A stretch of 30,984 bases of DNA from Penium margaritaceum (lineage: Eukaryota > Streptophyta > Zygnematophyceae > Desmidiales > Peniaceae). The notes beneath the pieces were generated by a model, which ran no database searches, was not told the origin of the DNA, and worked only from the letters and a program-made list of their open reading frames with translations. The stretch lies in contig SZWC01001545.1 of assembly GCA_023375785.1 (NCBI GenBank), forward strand, positions 7,392-38,375. The letters are read 5' to 3'. Position numbers and translations under genes: made by a program. Of this stretch, positions 10,477 to 19,586 are shown piece by piece. Each line of letters starts with the position of its first letter. The stretch's first letter is position 1.

Positions 10477-10860
10477 TCACACCAAGTAGACCTGTGGGAC
10501 GAGAGTCTCATATATGGTGGCGGAGCGTGCGTGCATTTGGTACTGTCCTTGCATGATGAGTTTGTCGCGCAGCATCACCGGGGTGTACCAGCGCAGTAAG
10601 TACGCGTCATCCTCACGCCTCTAGAGCCGCCCCTGCAGCCACACATACTTGTCGAGCGTGGCTTGGGCATTGGAGCAAACATGGATGTCCGGGTCAATTT
10701 CCACCATGGTGCGGCCACCAGATAGGACTTGGGCTCGTGCCCAATCTGACCACTCGTATGTTTAGATTGGTGACTCCTGCTGCCAGTGCTCCAGGTCACC
10801 CCCAGGCGCCAGGGCCAGGAGGCGACATTGCATTTCCTCAAAGGTCTCCGGTGGTGGGGC
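10477..10860 (-). pseudogene. pol segment just upstream of the integrase core
   Basis: The integrase frame can be followed upstream of the TGA at about 10477-10482. It reads YLLRWYTPVMLRDKL and IYETLVPQVYLV, then, past a TAG near 10621, EIDPDIHVCSNAQATLDKYV, and further up EHWQQESPI with another stop. This is where gypsy pol carries the linker and the H2C2 zinc-binding region. The histidines are only partly recognisable, so the domain is degenerate or unusual. The stretch is bounded upstream by a frameshift into a proline-rich frame. Confidence 0.55.
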
Positions 10861-11290
10861 GCTCTTCCATCCGCAGACTCGGCCTGGTGCTGCTCGTCAC
10901 CCTCCACTAGTGGGAGGGCATCAGTCCGTGAGCGCGTGGAGGAGCTGCGTGTGATGGTTGGGTCTGCCGTGCCTGTGGAGGTCGTGGAGACCGGACGCCG
11001 GACTCGGGAGGAAACATGCCGCACGGTGTTGGAGGCATGACAGGTGCCGTATCAACCAATGGCCCGCGGGCCCCGGTAGGGAGGACTCTTGCATGTGTAG
11101 ACTCAGGGATGGCAGGTGGATTATCCACCGGAGCTGGTGTCGCCCTCGGCGCGGCAGGCGAATCCGGGAGGGGAGGGGAGGCCGGTGCAACTCTCAGTCC
11201 ACCTCGGGACGGTGGATGATCCACCGGTAGTGCTGCCGCCGGGGATGCCGATGGCACTGGAGCTGTAGGGGAGGAGGGAGGTGTCAGGAT
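10861..11290 (-). pseudogene. Proline/alanine-rich segment of gypsy-related ORF
   Basis: The minus-strand frame of about 11341-10907 is rich in P, A, S and R (for example PPSSPTAPVPSASPAAALP and DHPPSRGG) and has no folded-domain signature. Its top end overlaps the copia LTR, so the part that belongs to the host element starts at 11290. It was probably part of the same polyprotein as the integrase, but a frameshift near 10900 separates them. Low-complexity composition makes the coding call modest. Confidence 0.45.
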
Positions 11291-11754
11291 TTTGAGGAGG
11301 GAATAGTGCGACACAGGAAGGCTCGTGGCGCTGATTGGCACAAGTTATGCATTGAGCAGGTTGGCAGTAGCAAGTTTTGGAAGTGAGCGGTGCGAGACAG
11401 GCAGCCGGCCGAGGATGGAAGCGATAACGGTTGCGAGAGTGATGAAGAGAAATGATTGATTGATGGAATAGTGGAAGCAAGAGTACATTGATCTAAGCTA
11501 CCTTAAAGTAGTGTTTATTGGGCTTCGCTAGGACCCTTGCGAGGTGAAAGCGCTAGTTCGTGTTCTTCGAGAGACGTGTTGCGATGGTTTTACCAGAGCG
11601 CTGCTTGTCCGATTTCTCTGAGACTTTGGGACATGATAGTGTCGGTGCACGGATCTCGACTGTGCGTGTCCGTTGAGATTCGTGCGGTTCTTTTATTGTG
11701 GGTGCTCGGATGTGCTCCAGTCTTCACGCTGATTTCTCTTCTTCATTTCCGACA
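11291..11754 (-). repeat. 3' LTR of outer copia element
   Basis: Aligns end to end with 19076-19539, at equal length (464 bp), with about 47 differences by eye (about 10%). Longest identical blocks include GACAGGCAGCCGGCCGAGGA and GTTCTTTTATTGTGGGTGCT. Its outer end reads TTTGAG where the partner has TGTGAG, so the terminal CA of the minus strand has mutated. Confidence 0.92.
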
Positions 11755-11762
11755 CCCCTCGT
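11755..11762 (-). other. Polypurine tract of outer copia
   Basis: On the minus strand ACGAGGGG ends directly at the TGTCGG start of the 3' LTR. A purine run at this place primes plus-strand DNA synthesis in LTR elements. It is short and contains one C, so the exact primer length is not fixed. Confidence 0.6.
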
Positions 11763-11785
11763 GAAGGGGAACCAGTGTGGAAGCT

Positions 11786-14700
11786 TCAGGTATCTCTGGT
11801 CCTGAGACCTAGAAGATGTAGCATTGTTGCATGTTGGGCGTGTTCTAGGGTTTTCGTGAAGATGTCAGTCCTGTTGGCTATTGAGGCTACATACTGAACC
11901 AAGAGTTCCTCTGCCTGCACCTTGTCCCTGATGAAGAAGTAGTGAAATTCAATGTACTTGATTCGTCCATGGTAGACTGGATTCTCTGTGAGAGCGATGG
12001 TGCTTCGATTGTCACACCATAGGACTGGGAGTGGTTGCGGATATCAAAGGTCTTGCAATAGGTGTTTTAGCCAGATGGCTTCTTGGGCAGCCATGGTTCC
12101 TGCGTAGAGTTCTGCTTCATAGGATGAAAGTGAAACAGAAGAGGACCTGGTTGATCGCTAGCTGATCAGTTCACAGCGAAGGTGAAAGCCGTAGCCTTGT
12201 GATGATTTTCGGTTGGCGTGATCATCTGCCCAGGAGGAGTCACTGTATCCTTCTAATGTTATCGGCTGAGTTCTCCCCAGCTCAAGATAGAAGGAGGCAG
12301 TCTCTCCTAGATTCCTCAAAACTCGCTTTGCTGCCTTCCAGTGTTGATCACTGTGGTTTCATTCTCCAACGTATCGTGACAGAACACTGAGGGGGAAAGC
12401 AAGGTCGGGGCGAGTGCAGACCATAGCATACATCAGTGATCCCACCAGTTCAGGATAGGATTCTGGGGAAGGTGATGAAACTGTGTATGCTGGTGAGGTA
12501 AGTTTGTGATCCACCGTCATGGGGGTTGGAGCTCCGTTGCTGTTCTCAAGTCCGAAGTGCTTCAGGAGTGAGGCAATGTAGGGTTCTTGGGACAGAGTGA
12601 TGAGTCACTTCTCCCGGTCCCTCTTGATGTCAATTCCCATGTAATGGGTCAGCTCCCCAATGTCTTTCGTGGTGAAACTTCCCAGGAGTGCTTGCTTCAG
12701 ATCCTCGAGTGCACAAGGATTGTTGGAGGTGAGAGCAAGATCGTCCTCATAGACCATAATATAGGTCTGCTCATCTGGTCAAGAACGGAGGAACAGACTG
12801 GGATCGGNTGTTTGAGCCCATAGACTGGGCGATGTAGCTTCCAGAGAGTGTTGGGCTGGTCTGGTGTGTAGCCTTCGGATACGCCAGGTAGAAAGTTTCG
12901 TTCAGATCTCCTTGGAGAAAGTCCGTGGACACGTCCATGGCATGTAGTTCCATGTCTTTAGTGGCCGTAATGTGTAGTAGGACTCGTAGGGTGGTCAGCT
13001 TGGCAGTGGGTGAGAAGGTGTCAAAGACGTCCACGCCATATCGCTGTGAGAACCCCTTTGCCACATAACGAGCTTTGAATTCTGGTGGCTTCCCTAGATG
13101 AGTCTTAACACGGAAGACCCATTTCCATGTGACCACATTGGTGTGAGCTGGTCGAGGTACGTCAGTGTAGGAGGAGGTAGCCTTAAAGGAGGCCAGTTCG
13201 TTGGCAATGGCGGCTCGCCATTGGTCTGCTTGGGGCCCATTTATAGCCTCCGCATATTTTATGGGGGTGGCAATGGGAGCTGTGGTAGTGGTGGTGCTGA
13301 GTAGAGGAAGGCGAGGATAGCGTCGTCGTCGAGGATTCATGGGAGGAGTTGGTCGTCGAAGAGAGATGGGACCGTCTCCAGCTACAATCCAGGAAGGCAG
13401 GAAGGAGGTTCGAAGAAGCTCCACCTGGCGATCCTCCTGGATGTCAAGGTCTCCGTCTATGTCAGTTAGGGTGATAAGCGAGGCTGCTGCTCTGTTTCTG
13501 GTAGACTGTGGGAGCACCAGTTCTGCTACTGGTGTCATTCTCGGGACTGGTACCCCAGATGCTATAGTTGTTGTAGGTTCTTCCGTGTCTGCTACTGTTG
13601 TTGTTGGTGCTGGTGCTGCTGCGGCTGGAGGAGGGACTAGTGTTGCTGAGGGAAGCGTTCTTCCGAGTGTTGGCAGATGTTCTGAGATGGATTGAAAATC
13701 AGCGTTAAGAGTGAGAGGAGTGAGTGGTGGTAGTGCCATTGGTCGTGGTTGTGTGGGAGTGTGTGTAGGAGAGAAGATTGGTGGAGTGGATACTGTTGGA
13801 GGAGTTGCTGGTGTGGCAGGAGCGACTGCAAGAGGTAAGGTGGCCGGAGTTTTAGGCATTATAGCTTGTTCAGGAAAGAGTGTCCAGGTAAGAGGAGTAG
13901 TGGAGATTGGCGTGGATTGCCGGAACAAAGGAGTAATTTCATCAAAATGGACATCTATGCTACAGGTTTCCTGTTTGAGGTCCGGCTCGTAGAATAAGTA
14001 GCTAGGGGAGTTGAGGGCGAATCCAACGAGCATGCAGCGCGAGGCTCGTGGCCCAAATTTGGAGAGACGCGCGTGAGCTCGGTCAAATTGAAAGAGTAGG
14101 ACGTAGGCTGTGGAACCCCAGGCTCGAAGCTTGGAAACATCTGGCGTATATCCCAGCCAGAGTTCTGCTGGGGTGATGTCGGGAAGATGCTTGGCTGGAT
14201 AAAAGATGTGTACCCTGGTGGCATAGCGGGATGCATAGGTCCTGAAGGTTTCCGGCGCTCCGGCATGCACAAGTAGAGTACGCGTGAGAGCGGCCAAGAC
14301 ACCATTCTGTCTGTCTACCACTCCGTTCTGCTTGGGTGCTTCTGGGACACTCATCTCATGCCCAATGCCGCGTTCTGCCAGGAATACACAGAGCTCATGA
14401 GATAGGAATTCACTACCTCTGTCTGTCCGGATATTACCAATGGACCGGTTGAGGCGACTCATCTAATACTTTGACCACTTGACGAAGGCAGGCTTGGCAT
14501 CGGCTTTAGACTTGAGAGGGATTGTGGCGCCAAAGCGAGAATGGTCGTCCACAATGGTTAGGAAGTACTCATAGCCTTGAAGGGAGGTGGGACGAATTGG
14601 TCCCACAAGATCCATGTGGAGGATGTCAAGATGTCTTGCTGTTCGAGCCGCTCGAGGAGGGTGAGGAGATGCTTTTAACTTCCCAAGACTGCAAGCAGTG

Positions 14701-15437
14701 CAGGATGGTCATGCAAGGCAAGTTAGTGGGGAGAGCAATGACAGGCCTTTTACCATGTTTTTGGCCTGAACACGGAGAAGCGCATTGAATTTTTGATGAC
14801 CAAGGCGATGATGATGCAGGAGTCGAGGATGTGAGAGGCTGCGGCAGTCACAGGTGGAGGGTTGAGTGTCGGCTTCAACAGCAAAGATTGCTGTTGTGCG
14901 AGGAATCTGCAGGCGATAGAGGTTGTTGCGAACTGTGAAGGTTGCATGTGGTTTGTTATCAGCTATCGTCAGTTGGGCTTCCAAACCATAGGCGGGGAAG
15001 AAGATGTTTATACCTTCCTTTTGGAGTTGATGAACAGAAAGGAGATTGTGTTGTAGGTCAGGGGCATGGTAATCCCGGATTTGTCCACTTGGTGCTGCCG
15101 GAGACGTGAGAGTAGCGGAGTAGCGGTAGAGATATGTCATTCCTTTGGTGGCACCGGTGATGGTTACTGGTGTTGCCAATGGTGTGGTGACGTCAGCATC
15201 TTTGAGAGCATGAATAACACACCCTGAGTCGAGAACTTGTTCAATGTAGAGGGAGGCAGATGTTGTAAAAAGAGTCAGCGGAGGAGGTTCTCCACATTGA
15301 ACGGAAACTTGTGCGACATCGAGAATGGAGGGCTCAGGTGCGGTGTCACCGTCCGTATTGTCATCGGCTGGCGCGGCGCGAGGTGGAAGGAGGCGAACAA
15401 GCACAGTTGCGACTGTGAAGAAGATCACAGGCATCAT
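11786..15437 (-). pseudogene. Ty1/copia pol polyprotein (PR-IN-RT-RH), broken
   Basis: Read on the minus strand from ATG 15437. Protease: D70-S-G in VLDSGCVIHAL, then LQHNLLSVHQL. Integrase: HHRLGH near 14800, then CTACSLGK after a TGA at 14709; LHMDLVGP gives the first D and RTDRGSEF the second, but the third position reads VVDRQNG, so the catalytic E is D. A TAG at 14463 splits integrase. Reverse transcriptase: WVFRVKTH, AMDVSTDFLQGDL, a frameshift near 12870, VYGLKQ, then the gap N at 12808 hiding some 25 codons, then DPSLF and YEDD where YVDD is usual. RNase H: YSDSSWADD, SSYEAELYA, LWCDNRSTIAL and TDIFTK, closing with TGA at 11786. At least six stops lie in the path. Domain order PR-IN-RT-RH defines copia. 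Gag is absent upstream. Confidence 0.92.
12808..12808. other. Assembly gap inside copia reverse transcriptase
   Basis: A single N joins the codons of YGLKQ to the codons of DPSLF on the minus strand. In copia reverse transcriptases about 25-30 residues normally separate these two motifs, so real sequence is missing here. Unlike the gaps at 6974, 20406 and 23148, I see no duplicated flank. Confidence 0.8.
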
Positions 15438-15459
15438 GGTGGCCTGTCAACCAGGGCTG

Positions 15460-15464
15460 GAAAC
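15460..15464. other. Target-site duplication GAAAC, left copy
   Basis: GAAAC directly precedes the TGTCAG end of the inner element and is repeated directly after its other end at 19054-19058. Five bases is the usual duplication for LTR-element integration. This fixes both ends of the insert. Confidence 0.93.
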
Positions 15465-16056
15465 TGTCAGAATAATGTAGGCACAAGAGTGACAGCAGCA
15501 GAAGCAAGCTGAAGCAACAGACAGGCATGCGGGCATCAGCAGAGTGGCGTAGGCGAGAGCGATGTGAGCAGTTAGTCGTGAGAGCAGGTGGAGACTGAGA
15601 AGCAAGGTAGCCGAGGTAGACAAGTTGATGTGAGAGAGGGTGCTTGCTAGGCGAGTGATGATTGGCGGAGTGTGAGGGCCGAGCGAAGGAGCGAGAGTGA
15701 CTGAGCGAAGCGTTGAGAGGTGGCGAAGACAAGAAGCGTGACAGATGAGGAGAGCGAGGACACGGCGGCGAAGCCGCGGAACCAAAGGACAACAGGATGG
15801 GCAGAACTATTCTGTTTAAGTTTTGGAGGGAATGAACATCCTCCATATATACAGGCGAACAGGACATACGAGCAACGGCTTCTTCGCTAGCCAGACGCGA
15901 GCGACTCATTGTCACGTTGGTCGGTCACGGTTTGCATGGGACCGTTGGACCGTTTATTTATTCTCTCTTGCGAGAGGTGACCTGGACTTCTGCTTGTGTT
16001 ATCCAAAGCCTCTTTCCGCAACAAGAATCGGAGTCAGAGAACATACATTTCTGACA
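15465..16056 (-). repeat. 3' LTR of inner element
   Basis: 592 bp, matching 18462-19053 at equal length with about 48 differences by eye (about 8%), most of them transitions. Ends TGTCAGAA...TTTCTGACA form the short terminal inverted repeat expected of LTRs. Confidence 0.95.
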
Positions 16057-16064
16057 CCCTCCCT
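16057..16064 (-). other. Polypurine tract of inner element
   Basis: The minus strand reads AGGGAGGG immediately before the TGTCAG start of the 3' LTR. Its position and purine content fit the plus-strand primer of an LTR element and help set the minus orientation. Confidence 0.75.
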
Positions 16065-16191
16065 GAATCGGACACGATTCTTGTAAGGTTGGCTTCCTCC
16101 TTGGGTCCATCAAAGTACTTGATGAATGTGGTTCCCGAGAGGTTTCCTTGTAGCAGTCACGGACCAGTGGAATTCGAGCAGATGCTACTAC

Positions 16192-16665
16192 TTAGCAGTG
16201 TTGTAGTCCTCGTGGTTCGTGGGCTGGAGGAGGCATGGGGCAACGGCATGCATGAAGTAGGTCTCTCCATATTTTGCTGAGGGTGCATTTGCGTTTGCAA
16301 ATGAGGGGATGGAAGATGGGAGTAGTGATGCTAAGCAGGGCTCCTCGAATTTCTTCTTCCACAAAGGGTACCAGAGTGCAGCGGAAATTTGCAGGAAAGC
16401 GTCCGCCTCCTTTGTACAGAAGGTAGTGTTGGAGGGTGTAGGAGATTGGGACGCCTTTGATGTAGCAGAGGTGGAAGAGGTTGCAGAATTCTTGCGACCA
16501 CTAGAGAATGTTTGTCGCTCCACTTGCACTGAGTACCAGATCCTCACATTGTGTGAGGAAGTGCCATGGGAAAGAGGAGAAGTTGACTGGTCCATAAATA
16601 TTGGTGGTAGTGTTGACAAGTGGTCGGTCTGCTGGAAGAGGAGGTCCCTTGGCGATGAAGGTCAT
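16192..16665 (-). pseudogene. Unrecognised ORF in inner element, one internal stop
   Basis: From ATG at 16665 the minus frame runs 158 codons to TAA at 16192, broken once by TAG at 16501. It starts MTFIAKGPPLPADRPL and includes FSSFPWHFLTQCEDL, then after the stop FCNLFHLCYIKGVPI and CTLVPFVEEEIRGALLSI. Composition is protein-like: mixed, rich in aromatic residues and cysteine, and unlike the S/P-rich repeats upstream. It sits at the 3' end of the interior, before the polypurine tract. I do not recognise a family: it is not an obvious gag, zinc knuckle, protease or polymerase. It could be a captured host fragment, a diverged gag-like domain, or chance. The longer open frame reaching back to 17142 is repeat-derived. 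Confidence 0.4.
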
Positions 16666-16676
16666 TTCGAAATGAC
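16661..16676. other. 16-bp perfect palindrome
   Basis: GTCATTTCGAAATGAC equals its own reverse complement. It overlaps the proposed ATG of the 16192-16665 frame. It may be a dimeric protein-binding site or chance; nothing else supports a role. Confidence 0.4.
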
Positions 16677-16872
16677 GAGAAGCCGAGAGGTGGTGAGATG
16701 AGAGCAGTTGTTGATGGAACTGAAGAGGCAGATGAAGAGCATTTCGATGAAGGAAGAGAAGACTTGAGAGGTTGGAGCGAAGAGACTGAGAAGGGCTGAG
16801 TGCGGTGAAGGAGGATGTGAATGAGTTACTGGGCAGGGCGGATAAAGACGGGCAGAGGATCTGATGAGGACT

Positions 16873-17475
16873 TGATGGGTGCAGGGATGGAACCTCGTGC
16901 ACTTTGGAAATTTTTGGCGTAGACGCAGGTCGTTGCAGGGGAGGTGATACGACCGGGCAGATCCTTGTGCCGAGCGGAGCGGAAGCTGATGATGAAGGAG
17001 GAATGCTCGATGATGGAATGGGCGCAGGGGCGAATCGCGTGCGTAGAAGTTGGTTACGGCGTGGGCGCAGGTCGTTGCAGAGAAGGCAATTCGACCGGGC
17101 GGATCCTTGTGCCGAGCTGAAGTGGAAGCTGAAGCGGAGCAAATGATTGATGGATGAGTGTGCGCAGGGGCGAAACCTCGTGCGCTGAGGAAGTTTCAGC
17201 GTGGGCGCAGGTTGTCACGAAAAAGGCGAAGCGACCGGGTGGATCCTTGTGCCAAGCTGGAAGCAATGCAAAGCGGAGAAGCAATTGATTGATGAGTGGG
17301 CGCAAGGCCAGAACCACGTGCGCTAAAGGAAGTTTCCGGCGTGGGCGCAGGTCGTCGCGGAAAAGGCGATACGATCGGGCGGATCCTTGTGCCGAGCGGA
17401 GCTGAAGCGGATGATGGCGAAAAATGATTGATGATGGAGTGGGCACAGGGGCAAAACCACGTGCGTGAGGAGATG
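16873..17475. repeat. ~140-bp tandem repeat inside inner element, ~4.3 copies
   Basis: ATCCTTGTGCC recurs at 16961, 17103, 17243 and 17383 (steps 142, 140, 140), each time preceded by GGGCGCAGGTCGT-like and CGACCGGGC-like words and followed by a GATGATTGATG-type tail. The units differ by point changes and small indels. The S/P/R-rich open frames on the minus strand at 16501-17736 come from this repeat and shift frame between copies, so I do not call them genes. Confidence 0.88.
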
Positions 17476-17749
17476 ATGCTGATGCGGATGATGAACGGAA
17501 GGCGGTGCGGAGAATGCTGATGATGGAGGGGGAGGCGATGCGGAGGCGGTCCGGATGATGCTGATGACAAAGGGATGAAGATTAGGCAGAGGCGAGCGGC
17601 CTATGAAGCTGAGGAACCTCGAATGGGGAGGAAGAGGAATGAAGGAGGCAGATGAAAACGGCGAGAGACGGAGAGCGACGTGGGCGGAGAGGGAGAGGAT
17701 GAAACGCGGTGCGGCAGATTGAGGTGAAACAACCACTTCCTCTTGCGTT

Positions 17750-17965
17750 CAGGAGAGCGACGGCTTGTTCCCCAATTGGCTCGGAAGTGGGAGCAGGAAG
17801 ACTGATGGTGTCCGATATCCTGTTGGCTGGAGGAAGTTGGCTGTGGCAGAGGAAGTCAGGCAGCGGGCAGGGACTTAGACTGTTGATGCCAGGAGAGTGA
17901 TGGCTTGTTCCCCAATTGGCTCGGAAATGGGAGCAGAAAGACTGGTGGTGTCCGATAGCCTGGTA
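17750..17965. repeat. Direct duplication spaced 140 bp
   Basis: CAGGAGAGYGAYGGCTTGTT begins at 17750 and again at 17890, continuing through CCCCAATTGGCTCGGAA and GGTGTCCGATA. About 75 bp are shared. The step equals that of the neighbouring tandem repeat but the sequence is different. Confidence 0.75.
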
Positions 17966-18448
17966 GCGACAGCTTTGACTGCAGCTGCTGAAGAGGCGAG
18001 GAGGTGATGCGAGAAGGTGGCTCGAGATGATGGATGCTGGCAAGATGGGGATGAGAGCGAGGAAGGGGCAGATGAGGCTGATGAGGCAAGGAGAAAGCGA
18101 GGAAGATGCTGGCGGAGGCAGATGTGATGAGGAGCAGCGGACGACAGAGAGTAGGAAGCTTCTCGGTAGTTGACAGCAGGTGGCGGCTCGGGAGTCACTT
18201 GCAATAGATATAGGCAACACGTCACCGGTTGTTGGCCACGGGCGCGGAAATGGGCGCAGGGCCTTCTTAGGACAACGAGGCGTTTCTTCAGCGTAGAGAA
18301 CTCATCGGACTGCTGGTGACAACTGCGGATGAAGCGAGGAGGCGCGAGACGGCGGTAGCGGTGGCACGAGAATGTGAGAAGAAGCGATGGAGCGAGGACG
18401 GCGGCAGGGCAATGACACGGTCACGGATCTCTAGGTGATGTTGCCTGA

Positions 18449-18461
18449 AGCTCTGATACCA
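18449..18461 (-). other. Primer-binding site of inner element (initiator Met tRNA)
   Basis: The minus strand reads TGGTATCAGAGCT directly after the 5' LTR (...AACA at 18462). This is the standard complement of the 3' end of plant initiator Met tRNA used by many copia elements. Confidence 0.92.
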
Positions 18462-19053
18462 TGTTAGAAGAATGTAGTCACGAGAGTGACGACGGCAAAA
18501 GTAAGCAGAAGCAACAGACAGGCATTCGGGCGTTAGTAGAGTGACGTAGGCGAGAGCGATGCAAGCAGTTAGTCGCGAGAGCAAGTGGAGACTGAGAAGC
18601 GAGGTAGCCGAGGTAGACAAGTTGATGTGAGAGAGGGTGCTTGCCATGCGAGTGATGATTGGCGGAGTGTGAGGGCTGAGTGAAGGAGCGAGAGTGACTG
18701 AGCGAAGCGTTAAGAGGTGGAGAAGACAGGAAGTGTGAGAGATGAGTGGAGCGAGGACACGGCGGCGAAGCCACGGAACCAAAGGGGAACAGGATGGGCA
18801 GAACTGTTTTGGTTAAGTTTTGGAGGGAATGAACATCCTCCATATATACAGGCGAACAGGACATACGAGCAACGGCTTCTTCGCTAGCCGGACGCGAGCA
18901 ACTTATTGTCACTTTGGTCGGTAACGGGTTGCATGGGACCGCTGGACCGTTTATTTATTCTCTCTTGCAAGAGGTGACCTGGACTTCTGCTTGTATTATC
19001 CGGAGCCTCTTTCCGCAACAAGAATCGGAGTCAGAGAACATACATTTCTGACA
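18462..19053 (-). repeat. 5' LTR of inner element
   Basis: The partner of 15465-16056, with the same length of 592 bp. On the minus strand it starts TGTCAGAAATG and ends TTCTAACA, where the last bases have one transition relative to the 3' copy. It would hold the promoter of the element. Confidence 0.95.
18839..18850 (-). promoter_or_regulatory. TATA-like box in the 5' LTR of the inner element
   Basis: The minus strand reads TGTATATATGGAGG in the middle of the LTR, and the same block is conserved in the 3' LTR near 15842-15852. A TATA box pointing down the minus strand fits transcription from the LTR into the element. No start site can be placed from sequence alone. Confidence 0.6.
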
Positions 19054-19058
19054 GAAAC
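19054..19058. other. Target-site duplication GAAAC, right copy
   Basis: GAAAC directly follows the CTGACA end of the inner element. Removing the insert and one copy joins the outer primer site region (TCAGAGCACTAG on the minus strand) to the GGTTTCCAGCCC that leads into pol. Confidence 0.93.
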
Positions 19059-19063
19059 CTAGT

Positions 19064-19075
19064 GCTCTGATACCA
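19064..19075 (-). other. Primer-binding site of outer copia (initiator Met tRNA)
   Basis: The minus strand reads TGGTATCAGAGC directly after the CTCACA end of the 5' LTR. It is the same primer type as the inner element, so the two could use the same replication machinery. Confidence 0.92.
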
Positions 19076-19539
19076 TGTGAGAAGGGAAGAGTGCGAGACG
19101 GGATGGCTCGTGGTGCTAATTGGCAAACGTTATGAGTTGAGCAGGTTGGCACTAACAAGTTCTGCAGGTGAGCGATGCAAGACAGGCAGCCGGCCGAGGA
19201 TGGAAGCGATGACAGTTGCGAGAGTGATGAAGAGAAATGATTGATTGATGGAATAGTGGAAGCAAGAGTACATTGATCTAAGATACCTTAAAGTAGTGTT
19301 GCTTGGACTTCGCTAGGACCCCTACGGGGTGGAAGCGCTAGTTCGTGTTCTTTGAGAGACGTGTTGCGATGATTTTGCTAGAGCGTAGCTTGTCGGATTT
19401 CTCCAGGACTTTGGGACATGATAGTGTCGGTGCACGGATCTCCGTTGTGCGTGTCTGTTGAGATTCGTGCGGTTCTTTTATTGTGGGTGCTCGGATGTGC
19501 TCCTGTCTTCACGCTGGTTTCTCTTCTTTATTTCCGCCA
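19076..19539 (-). repeat. 5' LTR of outer copia element
   Basis: 464 bp, the partner of 11291-11754. On the minus strand it starts TGGCGGAAAT (TGTCGGAAAT in the partner) and ends CTTCTCACA next to the primer site. Confidence 0.92.
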
Positions 19540-19586
19540 CGAGGAGAGAGCGGGTGGTGGAGAGGACTGAAGACTGGAAAAACGTT

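Larger units (their letters stand above)
15465..19053 (-). mobile_element. Inner LTR element nested in the copia, non-autonomous
   Basis: A 3,589-bp insert bounded by two 592-bp LTRs (15465-16056 and 18462-19053), TG...CA ends, and the GAAAC duplication. Minus-strand orientation is shown by a primer-binding site (TGGTATCAGAGC) touching the LTR at 18461 and by a purine tract AGGGAGGG touching the LTR at 16057. The 2,405-bp interior contains no protease, integrase, reverse transcriptase or RNase H motif on either strand. It holds a 140-bp tandem repeat, another 140-bp-spaced duplication, and one short open region of unknown function (16192-16665). It fits a large non-autonomous derivative that borrows copia enzymes; the shared primer type supports that but does not prove it. 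Confidence 0.92.
11291..19539 (-). mobile_element. Outer Ty1/copia LTR retrotransposon, interrupted
   Basis: Two 464-bp direct repeats (11291-11754 and 19076-19539) flank a minus-strand copia pol. On the minus strand the LTRs begin TGTCGG/TGGCGG and end CTCACA/CTCAAA. A primer-binding site for initiator Met tRNA abuts the 5' LTR (19064-19075), and a purine-rich GAGGGG stands just before the 3' LTR (11755-11762). The element is split by a second LTR element at 15465-19053. Without that insert it is about 4.66 kb. No 5-bp target duplication matches: AGGAT lies below 11291 and CGAGG above 19539. No gag fits between primer site and protease. Pol has stops, a frameshift and altered catalytic residues, so it is not autonomous. 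Confidence 0.9.

Noticed and set aside
15360..15437. Signal peptide at the start of copia pol (MMPVIFFTVATVLVRLLPP)
   Set aside because: A hydrophobic N-terminus is likely chance created by the loss of gag; a protease-integrase polyprotein has no reason to be secreted.
16501..18225. Long S/P/H-rich minus frames in the inner element interior as gag
   Set aside because: They follow the 140-bp repeat and change phase between copies, with no capsid or zinc-knuckle motif.
15361..18912. Open frames of 112-184 codons inside the LTRs of the inner element
   Set aside because: They lie within LTRs and their edges, differ in phase between the two LTRs and show no domain.
19076..19539. Possibility that the outer and inner LTRs are the same family
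   Set aside because: Apart from TGTC-type ends and the shared primer site, their sequences and lengths (464 versus 592 bp) do not align.
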